Shown here piece after piece: positions 25,569 through 33,531 of a stretch of DNA of 48,314 bases (its first letter is position 1; each line of letters opens with the position of its first letter). The notes under the pieces were generated by a model. That model worked only from the letters and a program-made list of their open reading frames with translations. It made no database searches and was not told where the DNA came from. The translations under genes were made by a program, and so were the position numbers. Origin of the DNA: Pseudomonadota bacterium (GTDB taxonomy: Bacteria; Pseudomonadota; Gammaproteobacteria; Steroidobacterales; Steroidobacteraceae); the NCBI GenBank assembly GCA_023457495.1, contig JAEWLQ010000055.1, positions 1 through 48,314 on the forward strand. The letters run 5' to 3'.

Positions 25569-26660
25569 ATGATGATCAAAGGAAGAAATCTCGGACTCGC
25601 GTACGTCGCGCTGGTCGTGTGGGCCGTCGCGCCGTTCGCCTCCGCGCAGCAACCGGCACCCTCGGCGAAGGCCAAGCCCAACGTCGTAATCCTCGCCACG
25701 GGGGGCACGATTGCCGGCGCCGCCGCGTCGGGGACGCAATCGGGCTACACCTCCGGCGCGGTCACCATCGATGCGATGCTCGCGGCGGTGCCCGGCATCG
25801 ACAAGCTCGCGACCGTGAAGGGCGAGCAGATCTCGAATGTCGGCTCGCAGGACATGTCGTTCGACATCCTGCTCAAGGTCGCCAGGCGCATCAACGAGCT
25901 CGCCAAGGATCCGAACGTCGCGGGCATCGTGATCACGCATGGCACGGACACGATGGAGGAGTCCGCGTTCTTCCTGAACCTCACCGCGAAGACCGACAAG
26001 CCCGTGGTGCTGGTGGGATCGATGCGTCCCTCGACCGCCGTCAGCGCGGACGGGCCGCTGAATCTCTACAACGCCGTCGGCGTCGCCGCGGATCCGCGCG
26101 CGCGTGGACGCGGCGTGCTGGTCGTCATGGATGACAAGATCCACGCGGCGCACTCGCTGACGAAGACCAGCACCACGTCGGTCGACACGTTCCTGTCGCC
26201 GGTCCGGGGTGTCGTGGGCGTCGCGAGTTACGGCAAGAACGACTACTACCAGAAGCCCGAATGGAAGCACACGACGCAGAGTGAGTTCGATGTGACGAAC
26301 GTGTCGAAGCTGCCGCGCGTCGACATCATCTATGCGGGCGTGGATGCCTCATCGGATCTCATCGACGCCGCGGTCGCGGCCGGAGCGAAGGGCATCGTCA
26401 TTGCGGGCGTCGGCAACGGCAACATGAACAAGTCGATGGTCGATGCCGCCGCCAACGCGGTGAAGAAGGGCGTCGTCGTCGTGCGCAGCAGCCGTGTGCC
26501 GACCGGACTGGTCGGCCGCAACGTCGAGCTCGACGACGACAAGCTCGGGTTCGTGGCCTCCGACGAGCTCAATCCGCAGAAGGCGCGCATCCTGCTGGCG
26601 CTGGCGCTGATGAAGCCGCGCGATCCGAGCAACATGCAGACCCTGTACAGGACCTACTGA
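25569..26660 (+). CDS. ansB: Periplasmic (type II) L-asparaginase
   Basis: 363 residues. Signal peptide 1-26 (ending FASA). The mature start VVILATGGTIAG gives the first catalytic Thr47, Tyr58 lies in the flexible loop, and HGTDTMEES gives Thr126-Asp127, all as in type II asparaginases. It hydrolyses asparagine (and perhaps glutamine) to aspartate and ammonia in the periplasm. I chose the ATG at 25569, eight bases after AGGAG; a GTG at 25560 would start inside that site. It directly follows the exported aspartase and is followed eight bases later by a porin, so it can hand aspartate to the aspartase in the same compartment. Confidence 0.93.
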   Translation: MMIKGRNLGLAYVALVVWAVAPFASAQQPAPSAKAKPNVVILATGGTIAGAAASGTQSGYTSGAVTIDAMLAAVPGIDKLATVKGEQISNVGSQDMSFDILLKVARRINELAKDPNVAGIVITHGTDTMEESAFFLNLTAKTDKPVVLVGSMRPSTAVSADGPLNLYNAVGVAADPRARGRGVLVVMDDKIHAAHSLTKTSTTSVDTFLSPVRGVVGVASYGKNDYYQKPEWKHTTQSEFDVTNVSKLPRVDIIYAGVDASSDLIDAAVAAGAKGIVIAGVGNGNMNKSMVDAAANAVKKGVVVVRSSRVPTGLVGRNVELDDDKLGFVASDELNPQKARILLALALMKPRDPSNMQTLYRTY

Positions 26661-26668
26661 CGCTCGTC

Positions 26669-27937
26669 ATGCGCTGGCTGTCCAGTGGGCGCTCGCGCGG
26701 GCTCGTGCTCTGTGTGTGCGGATCGTTGGCGTCCGCGTGTTTCGCCGCGGACAATTCGGTCACGGAAGGGGCGGAAGCCGCCGGCACCGATGGCGATACG
26801 CCGCGGCGGCAGCTCGTCAAATTCAATGAATATGAAGGTCCGTTCGCGACTCTGAGAGTGGGTGGCGGATTCCTCTACGACTACGTCGCCTATAGCCAGG
26901 ATGAGAACAGCAAGGAGCAGATGAAACTCGCGTCCACCGGCAAGTTGCGCGATTTCCGGTTCCTGATAAAAGGCCAGTTTCCGAAAGTCGCCGGGCTGAG
27001 CTACACACTCGGATACATGTACGACGCCGCGGCGGAGCAGTGGAAGTTCCGCCAGACCGGATTGCAATACGAGATTCCCAAACTCCATGGCCGGGTCTTC
27101 GTCGGACGCACGAAGGAGGGCATCTCGACCAACAAGCTGATGGTCGGCTACCAGGGCTGGACCAACGAACGCGCGACGATCAACGATGCGTTCCTGCCGA
27201 TTCTGGCCGATGGCATCAAGTGGATGGGCAACTCGCCGGACGGCCGGTTCGCATACAGCATCGGCTGGTTCGGCGACTACTTCTCGGACAAGGAATCCTT
27301 CAATCGCAGCGACGAGCAGATCGTCGGCCGCGCGATCTGGCTGCCGTTCGCCGTGTCGGATCCCGAGCGGGTGCTGCATCTCGGCGTCGCGTGGCGTCAT
27401 GCGGATGCGGACGATGGCACGTTGCAACTGCGGTCGAAACCCGAGTCTTTTCCCGCGCAGAGTTATGCGATCGATACCGGCGTATTCGCGGCCCAAGGCT
27501 CCGATATCGTCGGTATCGAGACTTACTACCGTCCGGGGCCGCTGATGTTCGGCATGGAGTATTACTTCAACCAGGTGTCGTCACGCGAGCACGACGATCC
27601 GTTCTTCCACGGCGGCGAAGTGTTCCTGGCGTGGATCGCGACGGGGGAAACGCGGCCCTACAACAAGACGGGCGCGTACTTCGAGCGTGTTTCCCCGGCG
27701 CGCAGCGTGTTCGAAGGTGGGCCGGGCGCGTGGGAGTTCGTGTTGCGCTTCTCGTATTCGGATCTGGACTCGAAAGACATCGAGGGCGGGCGGTTCTGGC
27801 GCATCACGCCGATGGTGAACTGGCACATGAACGACAACGTGCGGCTCGAGTTGGCCTATGGCTACGGCGAGCTCGATCGCTTCGGGATCCGCGGCGCGAC
27901 GCACTTCTTCCAGAGCCGCATACAGCTTCAACTGTGA
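26669..27937 (+). CDS. OprP/OprO-like outer-membrane porin
   Basis: 422 residues with a signal peptide (about 1-26, ending CFAA). The mature part shows the pattern of the phosphate-selective porin family: KFNEYEGPFATLRVGGGF, LRDFRFLIKGQFPKVAGLSY, VFVGRTKEGIS, RGATHFFQSRIQLQL at the end. Such porins pass small anions across the outer membrane. It ends in Leu rather than the usual Phe. Its place after asparaginase suggests uptake of substrate or release of product (fumarate), which is inference. Eight bases after the previous stop; overlaps the next gene by one base. Confidence 0.82.
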   Translation: MRWLSSGRSRGLVLCVCGSLASACFAADNSVTEGAEAAGTDGDTPRRQLVKFNEYEGPFATLRVGGGFLYDYVAYSQDENSKEQMKLASTGKLRDFRFLIKGQFPKVAGLSYTLGYMYDAAAEQWKFRQTGLQYEIPKLHGRVFVGRTKEGISTNKLMVGYQGWTNERATINDAFLPILADGIKWMGNSPDGRFAYSIGWFGDYFSDKESFNRSDEQIVGRAIWLPFAVSDPERVLHLGVAWRHADADDGTLQLRSKPESFPAQSYAIDTGVFAAQGSDIVGIETYYRPGPLMFGMEYYFNQVSSREHDDPFFHGGEVFLAWIATGETRPYNKTGAYFERVSPARSVFEGGPGAWEFVLRFSYSDLDSKDIEGGRFWRITPMVNWHMNDNVRLELAYGYGELDRFGIRGATHFFQSRIQLQL

Positions 27938-28290
27938 TGGGCACAAAAATCACCTGGGTCGTGGTGGTCGCCGTGGTGGCGCTGTTGCTCCTATACGGAG
28001 GCAATCGCCGCGTCGCGACTACGGTTTCGCTGCGGAACGAGTCGAATGCGACGCTCACGGACGTGCGGATCGCGCTCGCGGACACCGAGATCTGGACGGG
28101 AAGGATGGCGCCGGACGAAGAGAAGTCTGCCCGCGGACGGCCGGCGGGCGACGGGGCGGTCAGAATCTCTTTCCAGGCACAGGGACGCAGCTTCCGCGGC
28201 ACCTTCGGGCGGGTTGCCGCCCATGTCGGCGACGACTATGACTTCGTGGTCACGCCGGATTTCGAGATCCGGCCGACGCCGCCACCCTGA
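27937..28290 (+). CDS. Small single-pass membrane protein
   Basis: 117 residues. One N-terminal helix (about 5-21, ITWVVVVAVVALLLLYGG) anchors it; the rest is a beta-rich soluble domain (TTVSLRNESNATLTDVRIA, then FVVTPDFEIRP) that looks like a small Ig-like or transport-associated fold. I recognise no family. Its ATG overlaps the porin stop by one base, so it is the last gene of the aspartase-asparaginase operon. The next gene converges from the other strand six bases later. Confidence 0.68.
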   Translation: MGTKITWVVVVAVVALLLLYGGNRRVATTVSLRNESNATLTDVRIALADTEIWTGRMAPDEEKSARGRPAGDGAVRISFQAQGRSFRGTFGRVAAHVGDDYDFVVTPDFEIRPTPPP

Positions 28291-28296
28291 GCCGCG

Positions 28297-29109
28297 TCAC
28301 TTCGCGAAGGTCACGCACGCATCGAGGATGTCGCGCAGCGCGACGCGCAGGCGCGCGGCGCGCGCATCGTCGAGAGGAGTGGGCCAGTTCTCCGGGTTCA
28401 CGGCGATCTCGGGCTCTTGAAGATACCCGCGCATCGCAAGTTCCATTTGTACCGCGTGTATGCCGTTTTCGGGCTTGCCATAGTGGCGCGTGATCCAGCC
28501 GCCGCGGAAGCGGCCGTTCGTCACCCGGCTCATGCCGGAGGCGTCGCAGATGCGCTCGATCGAGGCTGTGAGCGCGGCATCGCAGGTCGCACCGTTGTTG
28601 GTGCCGATGTTGAACTGCGGCAGTTCACCTTCGAAGAGGCGCGGCACGCGCGAGAGGATCGAGTGCGCGTCGTAGAGGACGACCCGGTCATACCGCGCGC
28701 GCAGCCGCGCGAGCTCCGCGGTGATGTGCGAGTGATAGGGCAGGCAGTATTCGCGCGTGCGCCGGTCGATTTCGCCGGCATCCGGTGCCTCGCCCGGTTT
28801 GTACAGCGGCTCGCCATCGAAAGTTTCGGTGGGGCAGAGCCCGGTGGTGGCCTGGCCCGGATACAGCGAAACGCCGGACGGATCGCGGTTCACGTCGATC
28901 ACGGTGCGCGAGATCGACGTGCGGATGGTGGTCGCGCCCATGTCGTGCGCGAAGTCGTACAACACGTCCACCCAGTGATCGGCATCCTTGCGCGCGAGCC
29001 ACGGCGATACGAGCCGCGTCTCGATGTCCGGCGGAATCTCGGTGCCGGTGTGAGGGAAACTCACCACCAGCGGCGCATCGCCGTGATGGACCGCAAGCCA
29101 CTCGTTCAT
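28297..29109 (-). CDS. hutG: N-formylglutamate amidohydrolase
   Basis: 270 residues of the N-formylglutamate amidohydrolase family: VVSFPHTGTEIPPDI at the start, RKDADHWVDVLYDFA, TVIDVNRDPSG, YHSHITAELARL, VVLYDAHSI and NGRFRGGWITRHYG. It releases glutamate and formate in histidine breakdown. The ATG at 29109 overlaps the hutI stop, so the two are one operon. hutH, hutU and hutF are not in the window and must lie elsewhere if the pathway is complete. This type acts on formylglutamate and so implies the HutF route. Confidence 0.93.
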   Translation of the reverse strand: MNEWLAVHHGDAPLVVSFPHTGTEIPPDIETRLVSPWLARKDADHWVDVLYDFAHDMGATTIRTSISRTVIDVNRDPSGVSLYPGQATTGLCPTETFDGEPLYKPGEAPDAGEIDRRTREYCLPYHSHITAELARLRARYDRVVLYDAHSILSRVPRLFEGELPQFNIGTNNGATCDAALTASIERICDASGMSRVTNGRFRGGWITRHYGKPENGIHAVQMELAMRGYLQEPEIAVNPENWPTPLDDARAARLRVALRDILDACVTFAK

Positions 29110-30308
29110 TGACCCTCCAGGACGCGCGCGTGCAGCGGATTGAATCCCATACGGTAGACGAGTTCGGCGGGATGCTCCACGTTCCAGATGGCGAGGTCGC
29201 AGCGTTTGCCGGTTTCGAGCGTGCCACGATCGTCGAGTCCCAGTACGCGGGCCGCCGCACGCGTGGTGCCCACCAGGCATTCGTCGACCGTCAAGCGGAA
29301 CAACGTCGCCGCCATGTTCATGACCAGCAGGATCGACGTGAGCGGTGAGGTGCCCGGATTGCAATCCGTCGCGATCGCGATGGGCACCGCGTGGGTGCGC
29401 AGCAGATCGACCGGGGGCAGGCGCGTTTCGCGCAGGAAATAGAACGCGCCGGGCAGGAGCACGGCGACCGTGCCCGCCGCGGCCATGGCCCGAATCGAAG
29501 ACTCGTCGGCATGTTCGAGGTGATCCGCCGAAAGTGCATTGAACTGCGCCGCGAGCTCCGCGCCCTGCATGTTCGAGAGCTGCTCGGCGTGCAGCTTGAC
29601 GGGCAGCCGCAACGTCTGCGCGGTCTCGAGCACGCGCCGCGTCTGCTCGCGCGTGAAGCCGATGTTCTCGCAGAACACGTCGACGGCGTCGACGAGGCCT
29701 TCGCGCGCGAGCACGGGCAGCATGTCGTTGCACACCCGCGCGATGTAATCGTCCGCGCGGCCGGCGTATTCGGGCGGCAATGCGTGGGCGCCGAGAAAGG
29801 TCTTGACCACCGACACACTGCATTCACGCGCGAGGTAACGCGCGACGCGCAGTTGTTTGCCTTCGTGTTCCGTCGTGAGCCCGTAGCCCGACTTGATCTC
29901 CACCGTCGTCACGCCTTCGGCGATCAGCGCATCGAGCCGCGGGCGCGACTGCGCCAGCAACTCGGATTCGCTCGCGGCGCGCGTGGCCCGCACCGTGGAG
30001 AGGATACCGCCGCCTTGCCGGGCGATCGATTCGTAGGACGCGCCGAGCAGCCGCTGCTCGAACTCCGCGGCGCGGTTGCCGGCGTGGACGAGATGGGTGT
30101 GGCAATCGATGAGGCCGGGTGTGATCAGCCGGCCGCCGCAATCGGTGACCTGCAGGGCTTCGAGCGAGGACGCCTCCTGCGCGGGACCGGCAAAGCAGAT
30201 GCGCCCGTCGCGGCTCGCGACGACGCCGTCGTCGACCAGGCCCAGTTCCCCGTCTCCGGGAACGAGAGTCGCGAGTCGGGCATTTCGCCAGAGGCGGTCA
30301 CAGCGCAT
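29106..30308 (-). CDS. hutI: Imidazolonepropionase
   Basis: 400 residues of the amidohydrolase superfamily. Metal motif DCHTHLVHAGNR, substrate part TVEIKSGYGL, the FLGAHALPPEY strand, KLHAEQLSN and IATDCNPGTSP are all in place as in HutI. It opens the ring of imidazolonepropionate to formiminoglutamate. The ATG at 30308 has no ribosome site but has a TAATGT box exactly six bases upstream, as also found before three other genes here, which suggests a leaderless transcript. It overlaps hutG by four bases. Confidence 0.95.
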   Translation of the reverse strand: MRCDRLWRNARLATLVPGDGELGLVDDGVVASRDGRICFAGPAQEASSLEALQVTDCGGRLITPGLIDCHTHLVHAGNRAAEFEQRLLGASYESIARQGGGILSTVRATRAASESELLAQSRPRLDALIAEGVTTVEIKSGYGLTTEHEGKQLRVARYLARECSVSVVKTFLGAHALPPEYAGRADDYIARVCNDMLPVLAREGLVDAVDVFCENIGFTREQTRRVLETAQTLRLPVKLHAEQLSNMQGAELAAQFNALSADHLEHADESSIRAMAAAGTVAVLLPGAFYFLRETRLPPVDLLRTHAVPIAIATDCNPGTSPLTSILLVMNMAATLFRLTVDECLVGTTRAAARVLGLDDRGTLETGKRCDLAIWNVEHPAELVYRMGFNPLHARVLEGQ

Positions 30309-30314
30309 GGGGGC

Positions 30315-30320
30315 ACATTA
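30315..30320 (-). promoter_or_regulatory. Possible -10 box for leaderless hutI transcript
   Basis: TAATGT lies at -12 to -7 from the hutI ATG with no ribosome site between, so transcription would begin at or next to the start codon. No convincing -35 hexamer is seen. Confidence 0.4.
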
Positions 30321-30364
30321 ATCGAATGTCCGGCGGGCCGATACCGGAGCGCGTTACGCCGATA

Positions 30365-30370
30365 TAGAGT
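30365..30370 (+). promoter_or_regulatory. Possible -10 box for leaderless lipoprotein transcript
   Basis: TAGAGT lies six bases before the ATG at 30377, the same spacing as at hutI, folE and the GH5-like gene. A six-base stem (CGCCGA / TCGGCG, 30357-30375) overlaps it, which may only be coincidence. Confidence 0.35.
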
Positions 30371-30376
30371 CGGCGC

Positions 30377-30715
30377 ATGAAAGTCCTGCTTCCCTTGCTT
30401 GCCGCGTGCGTCGTGCTGGTTTCCGCCTGTGAGGAAGGTTCGCCGGAGGCGGCGTCCAACGCGGAGATTCCGGCGAAACTTCGGCCATTCGGTGACGGGT
30501 TCCCGGTCAAGGGAAGTCCCTGCCGCCGGCTCGGAGAATCGCCGGCGACATCTAACTACCTTGATCACACCCGGATCCTCGTCGGTTGCCCGGGCACGCG
30601 CGAATCGGCGGTGGTGCAGACGGTCATCGCGAAAGGCGGGCACATCGTCGCCGACATCGACGGCGTGGTGATGTTGTCGGTGCCGGTTTCTGCCACCGGT
30701 GGACAAGCCGATTGA
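30377..30715 (+). CDS. Small lipoprotein of unknown function
   Basis: 112 residues. Lipoprotein signal with VLVSAC (lipid Cys18). The mature part is short and beta-rich (ILVGCPGTRESAVVQTVIA, then GGHIVADIDGVVMLSVP), with two further cysteines (Cys49 and Cys70 approximately) that could pair. No family recognised. Divergent from hutI; nothing suggests a link with histidine use. Confidence 0.7.
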   Translation: MKVLLPLLAACVVLVSACEEGSPEAASNAEIPAKLRPFGDGFPVKGSPCRRLGESPATSNYLDHTRILVGCPGTRESAVVQTVIAKGGHIVADIDGVVMLSVPVSATGGQAD

Positions 30716-30782
30716 CCTGCCGGACGCGGCGAATGTCTCGTGAAAACGCTTTCACTAGCTAGGCAATGTCCTGGCAGGTCAA
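30712..30782 (+). other. Nested stem-loop downstream of the lipoprotein gene
   Basis: The outer stem TTGACCTGCC (30712-30721) pairs with GGCAGGTCAA (30773-30782) and begins at the lipoprotein stop. Inside is a perfect GTGAAA-ACGC-TTTCAC hairpin (30740-30755). It may terminate the lipoprotein transcript or be a structured leader for the next gene. The stretch from 30783 to 30944 shows no gene I can support. Confidence 0.45.
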
Positions 30783-30944
30783 CCGCGCGCCGGCCGCCGC
30801 AAATGTGAGACGCAGTCGGCAATAACACGACGGGCAGGCATTCCCCGATCTAACCAGTCGCATACCACGCCGCCGCGTGTGCAAGACTTTTGCGCGAGGA
30901 GAGGGAGCAGGCCGCGGGTCACTCGGAGCAACAAAGGAACTAAC

Positions 30945-31367
30945 GTGACCGGTACAGGCGAGACGACGACGTCCCAATTCAGCCAGCAGGCGCTGGCGGT
31001 GCGTTTCCTGGAACGCACACAACTCGAGATATCGCAGATGCGGGCCTGCCTGCCCGATGATCCGATCGCGCTCGAGCCGCCGGCCGTGGCGCACATCGAG
31101 CGCATGGCGCACAAGATCACGAGCGCCGCGGATTCCTTCGGTTTCCCCGAGATCAGCATGATCGCCGCGGCGATCGAGCTGCTCGCGCATGGCAGCAACG
31201 CGAAGACCGTGCGCGAACGGCTGATCCTCGACTCACGCCTGACCGACCAGATCTGTGCGCTCGAGGTGTACGTCGAATTCGAGCTGGCCGAGCGTTCGCC
31301 GAAGTCGCCGGTCGCCGGCATCGGCGAAGACGGCGCGCCGTTCCGGCCTGCCGCGCTGCGTCGCTGA
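30945..31367 (+). CDS. Orphan Hpt (histidine phosphotransfer) domain protein
   Basis: 140 residues, all helical. The core motif MAHKITSAADSFGF places the phosphate-accepting His at residue 56 in the pattern AHK..SAA..FG of Hpt domains, with the flanking helices (VRFLERTQLEISQMRACL before; ISMIAAAIELL after) expected for a four-helix bundle. It would pass phosphate between receiver domains. I use the GTG at 30945, with AAAGGAA seven bases upstream; an in-frame ATG at 30879 has none. No kinase or receiver is adjacent. Confidence 0.8.
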   Translation: MTGTGETTTSQFSQQALAVRFLERTQLEISQMRACLPDDPIALEPPAVAHIERMAHKITSAADSFGFPEISMIAAAIELLAHGSNAKTVRERLILDSRLTDQICALEVYVEFELAERSPKSPVAGIGEDGAPFRPAALRR

Positions 31368-31376
31368 TCGGAAAAA

Positions 31377-31406
31377 TTGCCACCCGGCACCGGCCGGGCA
31401 TAGGCT
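31377..31406 (+). promoter_or_regulatory. Candidate folE promoter, leaderless
   Basis: TTGCCA (31377-31382) and TAGGCT (31401-31406) are 18 bases apart, and TAGGCT ends exactly six bases before the folE ATG. No ribosome site is present. Confidence 0.4.
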
Positions 31407-31412
31407 GCCCGC

Positions 31413-32129
31413 ATGGCAGCTTCAAAGCCCGGTTCCGAATCACCTGTCTCCGCGCGCATCCGTGAGCGGATCCGCGCCCAGGGTCAGCGCTTCCACGCCA
31501 ACGACAACATCTCCGCGTTCATCGAGCCGGGCGAGCTCGAGGCGTTGACGAAGGAAGTCGAAGGCAAGGTTCGCGCCTTGCTGGATAGTCTCGTCATCGA
31601 CGTCGACCACGATCACAACACCCGTGAGAGCGCGCGCCGCGTGGCGAAGATGTACGTGACCGAGGTGTTCCGCGGGCGGTACGTGCCCACGCCGCACGTC
31701 ACGGAGTTTCCGAACGCCGAGCACCTGAACGAACTCATGATCATGGGGCCGATCACGGTGCGCAGCGCGTGCAGTCATCACCTGTGCCCGATCATGGGCA
31801 AGTTGTGGATCGGCGTGATGCCGAATGCGCACTCGAACCTGATCGGGCTCTCGAAGTATTCACGCATCGCCGACTGGATCATGTCGCGACCGCAGATCCA
31901 GGAGGAGGCGATCATCCAGCTCTCCGACCTGCTGGTGGAGATGGTGAAGCCGAACGGGTTGGCCGTCGTCATGGAGGCCGATCATTTCTGCATGCATTGG
32001 CGCGGCGTGAAGGACAACGCGTCCAAGATGACGAACAGCGTGATGCGCGGCGTGTTCCTCGACGACGGGTCGTTGCGGCGCGAATTCCTCGCGCTGATCG
32101 GCAACAACGGGAAGGCCTACGGCGGCTGA
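31413..32129 (+). CDS. folE: GTP cyclohydrolase I
   Basis: 238 residues. The zinc ligands are present: Cys120 and His123 in SACSHHLCPIMG and Cys193 in ADHFCMHWRG. Other family blocks are DNTRESARRVAKMY-like HNTRESARRVAKMY, LNELMIMGPITVRS and GLSKYSRI. It converts GTP to dihydroneopterin triphosphate for folate (and possibly biopterin) synthesis. The N-terminal 40 residues are less conserved. No other folate gene is adjacent; it converges on the DUF1552 gene. Confidence 0.95.
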   Translation: MAASKPGSESPVSARIRERIRAQGQRFHANDNISAFIEPGELEALTKEVEGKVRALLDSLVIDVDHDHNTRESARRVAKMYVTEVFRGRYVPTPHVTEFPNAEHLNELMIMGPITVRSACSHHLCPIMGKLWIGVMPNAHSNLIGLSKYSRIADWIMSRPQIQEEAIIQLSDLLVEMVKPNGLAVVMEADHFCMHWRGVKDNASKMTNSVMRGVFLDDGSLRREFLALIGNNGKAYGG

Positions 32130-32174
32130 GCCCGTCTCGAGCTGCAGCCGCTGGCGGGCGAGCGGGGACGCTCC

Positions 32175-33530
32175 TCAGGTGGAGAAACGTCCCGTCGAGT
32201 CGCCGTGTTTGTCGATGCCCTGGGTGCCCATGGCGTCGGCCATGGTGAGGAAGAGATTGGTCAGGGGCTGCGGCTTCGCCTTGATGTAACAGCCGGGCTT
32301 GAAGGCGCCGCCGCCGGAGCCGGCCAGCACGATCGGCAGATTCTCGTGGGTGTGGCGATTGCCATCCGCATTGCCCGAGCCGTACAGGATCATCGAATTG
32401 TGCAGCAGTGACTGCCCGTCGACGTCCTGCGTCTGCTCCATCTTCTCGAGGAAACGCGCGAGCCGCGCGACGTACCAGCGGTCGATCTCCTGCACCTTCT
32501 CGATGATCTCCGCGCTGTTCTTGTGATGCGTGAGGTCGTGGTGACCGGACGTGATTCCGATGTCGGAGAACGGGCGGTTGCTGCCTTCGCGCGCCATCAG
32601 CAGCGTCGCGACGCGAGTCGAATCGGTCTGCAGCGCGAGCAGCAGCATGTCGAACATCAGCTCGGCGTGTTCGAGGTAACTCACCGGCACGCCCAGGGGC
32701 GCGTCGACGTCCGGGTTCTGCACGTTCATCTTGGCCGTGGCCTCGATGCGCTGCTCGATCTCGCGCACGCTCGTGAGGTATTGGTCGAGCTTCTGCCGGT
32801 CGCGGCCATCGAGATCACGCGCGACACCGCGCGCATCTTCCATCACGAAGTCGAGGATCGAGTGCTGCTCGGCCTGGCGACGCTTGAGATTCGTGACGCG
32901 CTCCTTCGCCGTGCCCTGGCCGAACAAACGCTCGAACGCGAACTGCGGATTGTGCTCGGGCGAGAGCGGCTGGTTGGGCGAGCTCCACGCCATGTTGTAT
33001 TCGTACGCGCAGGCGTAGCCCGAATCGCACTCGCCCGACTTGCGCACCGCGTCGCAGGTCAGCTCGAGCGACGCGAAGCGCGTGTGATGCCCGATCTGGT
33101 TCGCGATGACCTGGTCGATCGAGATGCCTGCATGGATGTCCGAGCCCGCGGTTTTCTTGATGCGCACACCGGTCAGGAACACGCCGCCGGCGCGCGCGTG
33201 ATCGCCCGCACCGTCCGGGCCTGCGTTCGCACACGACGCATCCAGGCCCGAGATGACCTGGATGTTCCGCCGCACGTTCGCGAGCGGCGCGAGAGTGGGC
33301 GAGAGCTCGAAGTTCGTGCCGCCGTCACCGGCGGGCCACCACGCGGCGGGGATCGCGCCATTCGGCACGTACACCACGGCCATACGCGTCGGCGCCTTCA
33401 GGGCCTTGCGGGCCGCGAATGCCTCGCGCGGCAGCAGCGATGCGAGGGCGGGCAGGGCAATGGCCGTTCCCGCGCCGCGCAGGAAACGACGCCGGGAAAA
33501 ACTTTCGAAACGCTCTTTCTGTTTGTTCAT
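32175..33530 (-). CDS. DUF1552 protein with Tat signal
   Basis: 451 residues. N-terminal twin-arginine signal SRRRFLRG (12-19) followed by a hydrophobic stretch ending AFA (about residue 39), so it is exported folded. The body matches DUF1552: RMAVVYVPNGAIPAAWWP, NIQVISGLDA, DHARAGGVFLTG, STRVATLLMAREGSNR, MILYGSGNADGNRHTHENLP and the C-terminal TNLFLTMADAMG, a set related to sulfatase/DUF1501-like folds. Always paired with DUF1592-type cytochromes, as here, one base downstream. Common in planctomycetes and myxobacteria. Biochemical role unknown. Confidence 0.9.
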   Translation of the reverse strand: MNKQKERFESFSRRRFLRGAGTAIALPALASLLPREAFAARKALKAPTRMAVVYVPNGAIPAAWWPAGDGGTNFELSPTLAPLANVRRNIQVISGLDASCANAGPDGAGDHARAGGVFLTGVRIKKTAGSDIHAGISIDQVIANQIGHHTRFASLELTCDAVRKSGECDSGYACAYEYNMAWSSPNQPLSPEHNPQFAFERLFGQGTAKERVTNLKRRQAEQHSILDFVMEDARGVARDLDGRDRQKLDQYLTSVREIEQRIEATAKMNVQNPDVDAPLGVPVSYLEHAELMFDMLLLALQTDSTRVATLLMAREGSNRPFSDIGITSGHHDLTHHKNSAEIIEKVQEIDRWYVARLARFLEKMEQTQDVDGQSLLHNSMILYGSGNADGNRHTHENLPIVLAGSGGGAFKPGCYIKAKPQPLTNLFLTMADAMGTQGIDKHGDSTGRFST

Positions 33531-33531
33531 G

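Noticed and set aside
31379..31391. CACCCGGCACC stretch before folE as a further repeat copy
   Set aside because: Only 11-12 bases agree with the repeat arm and no inverted partner exists.
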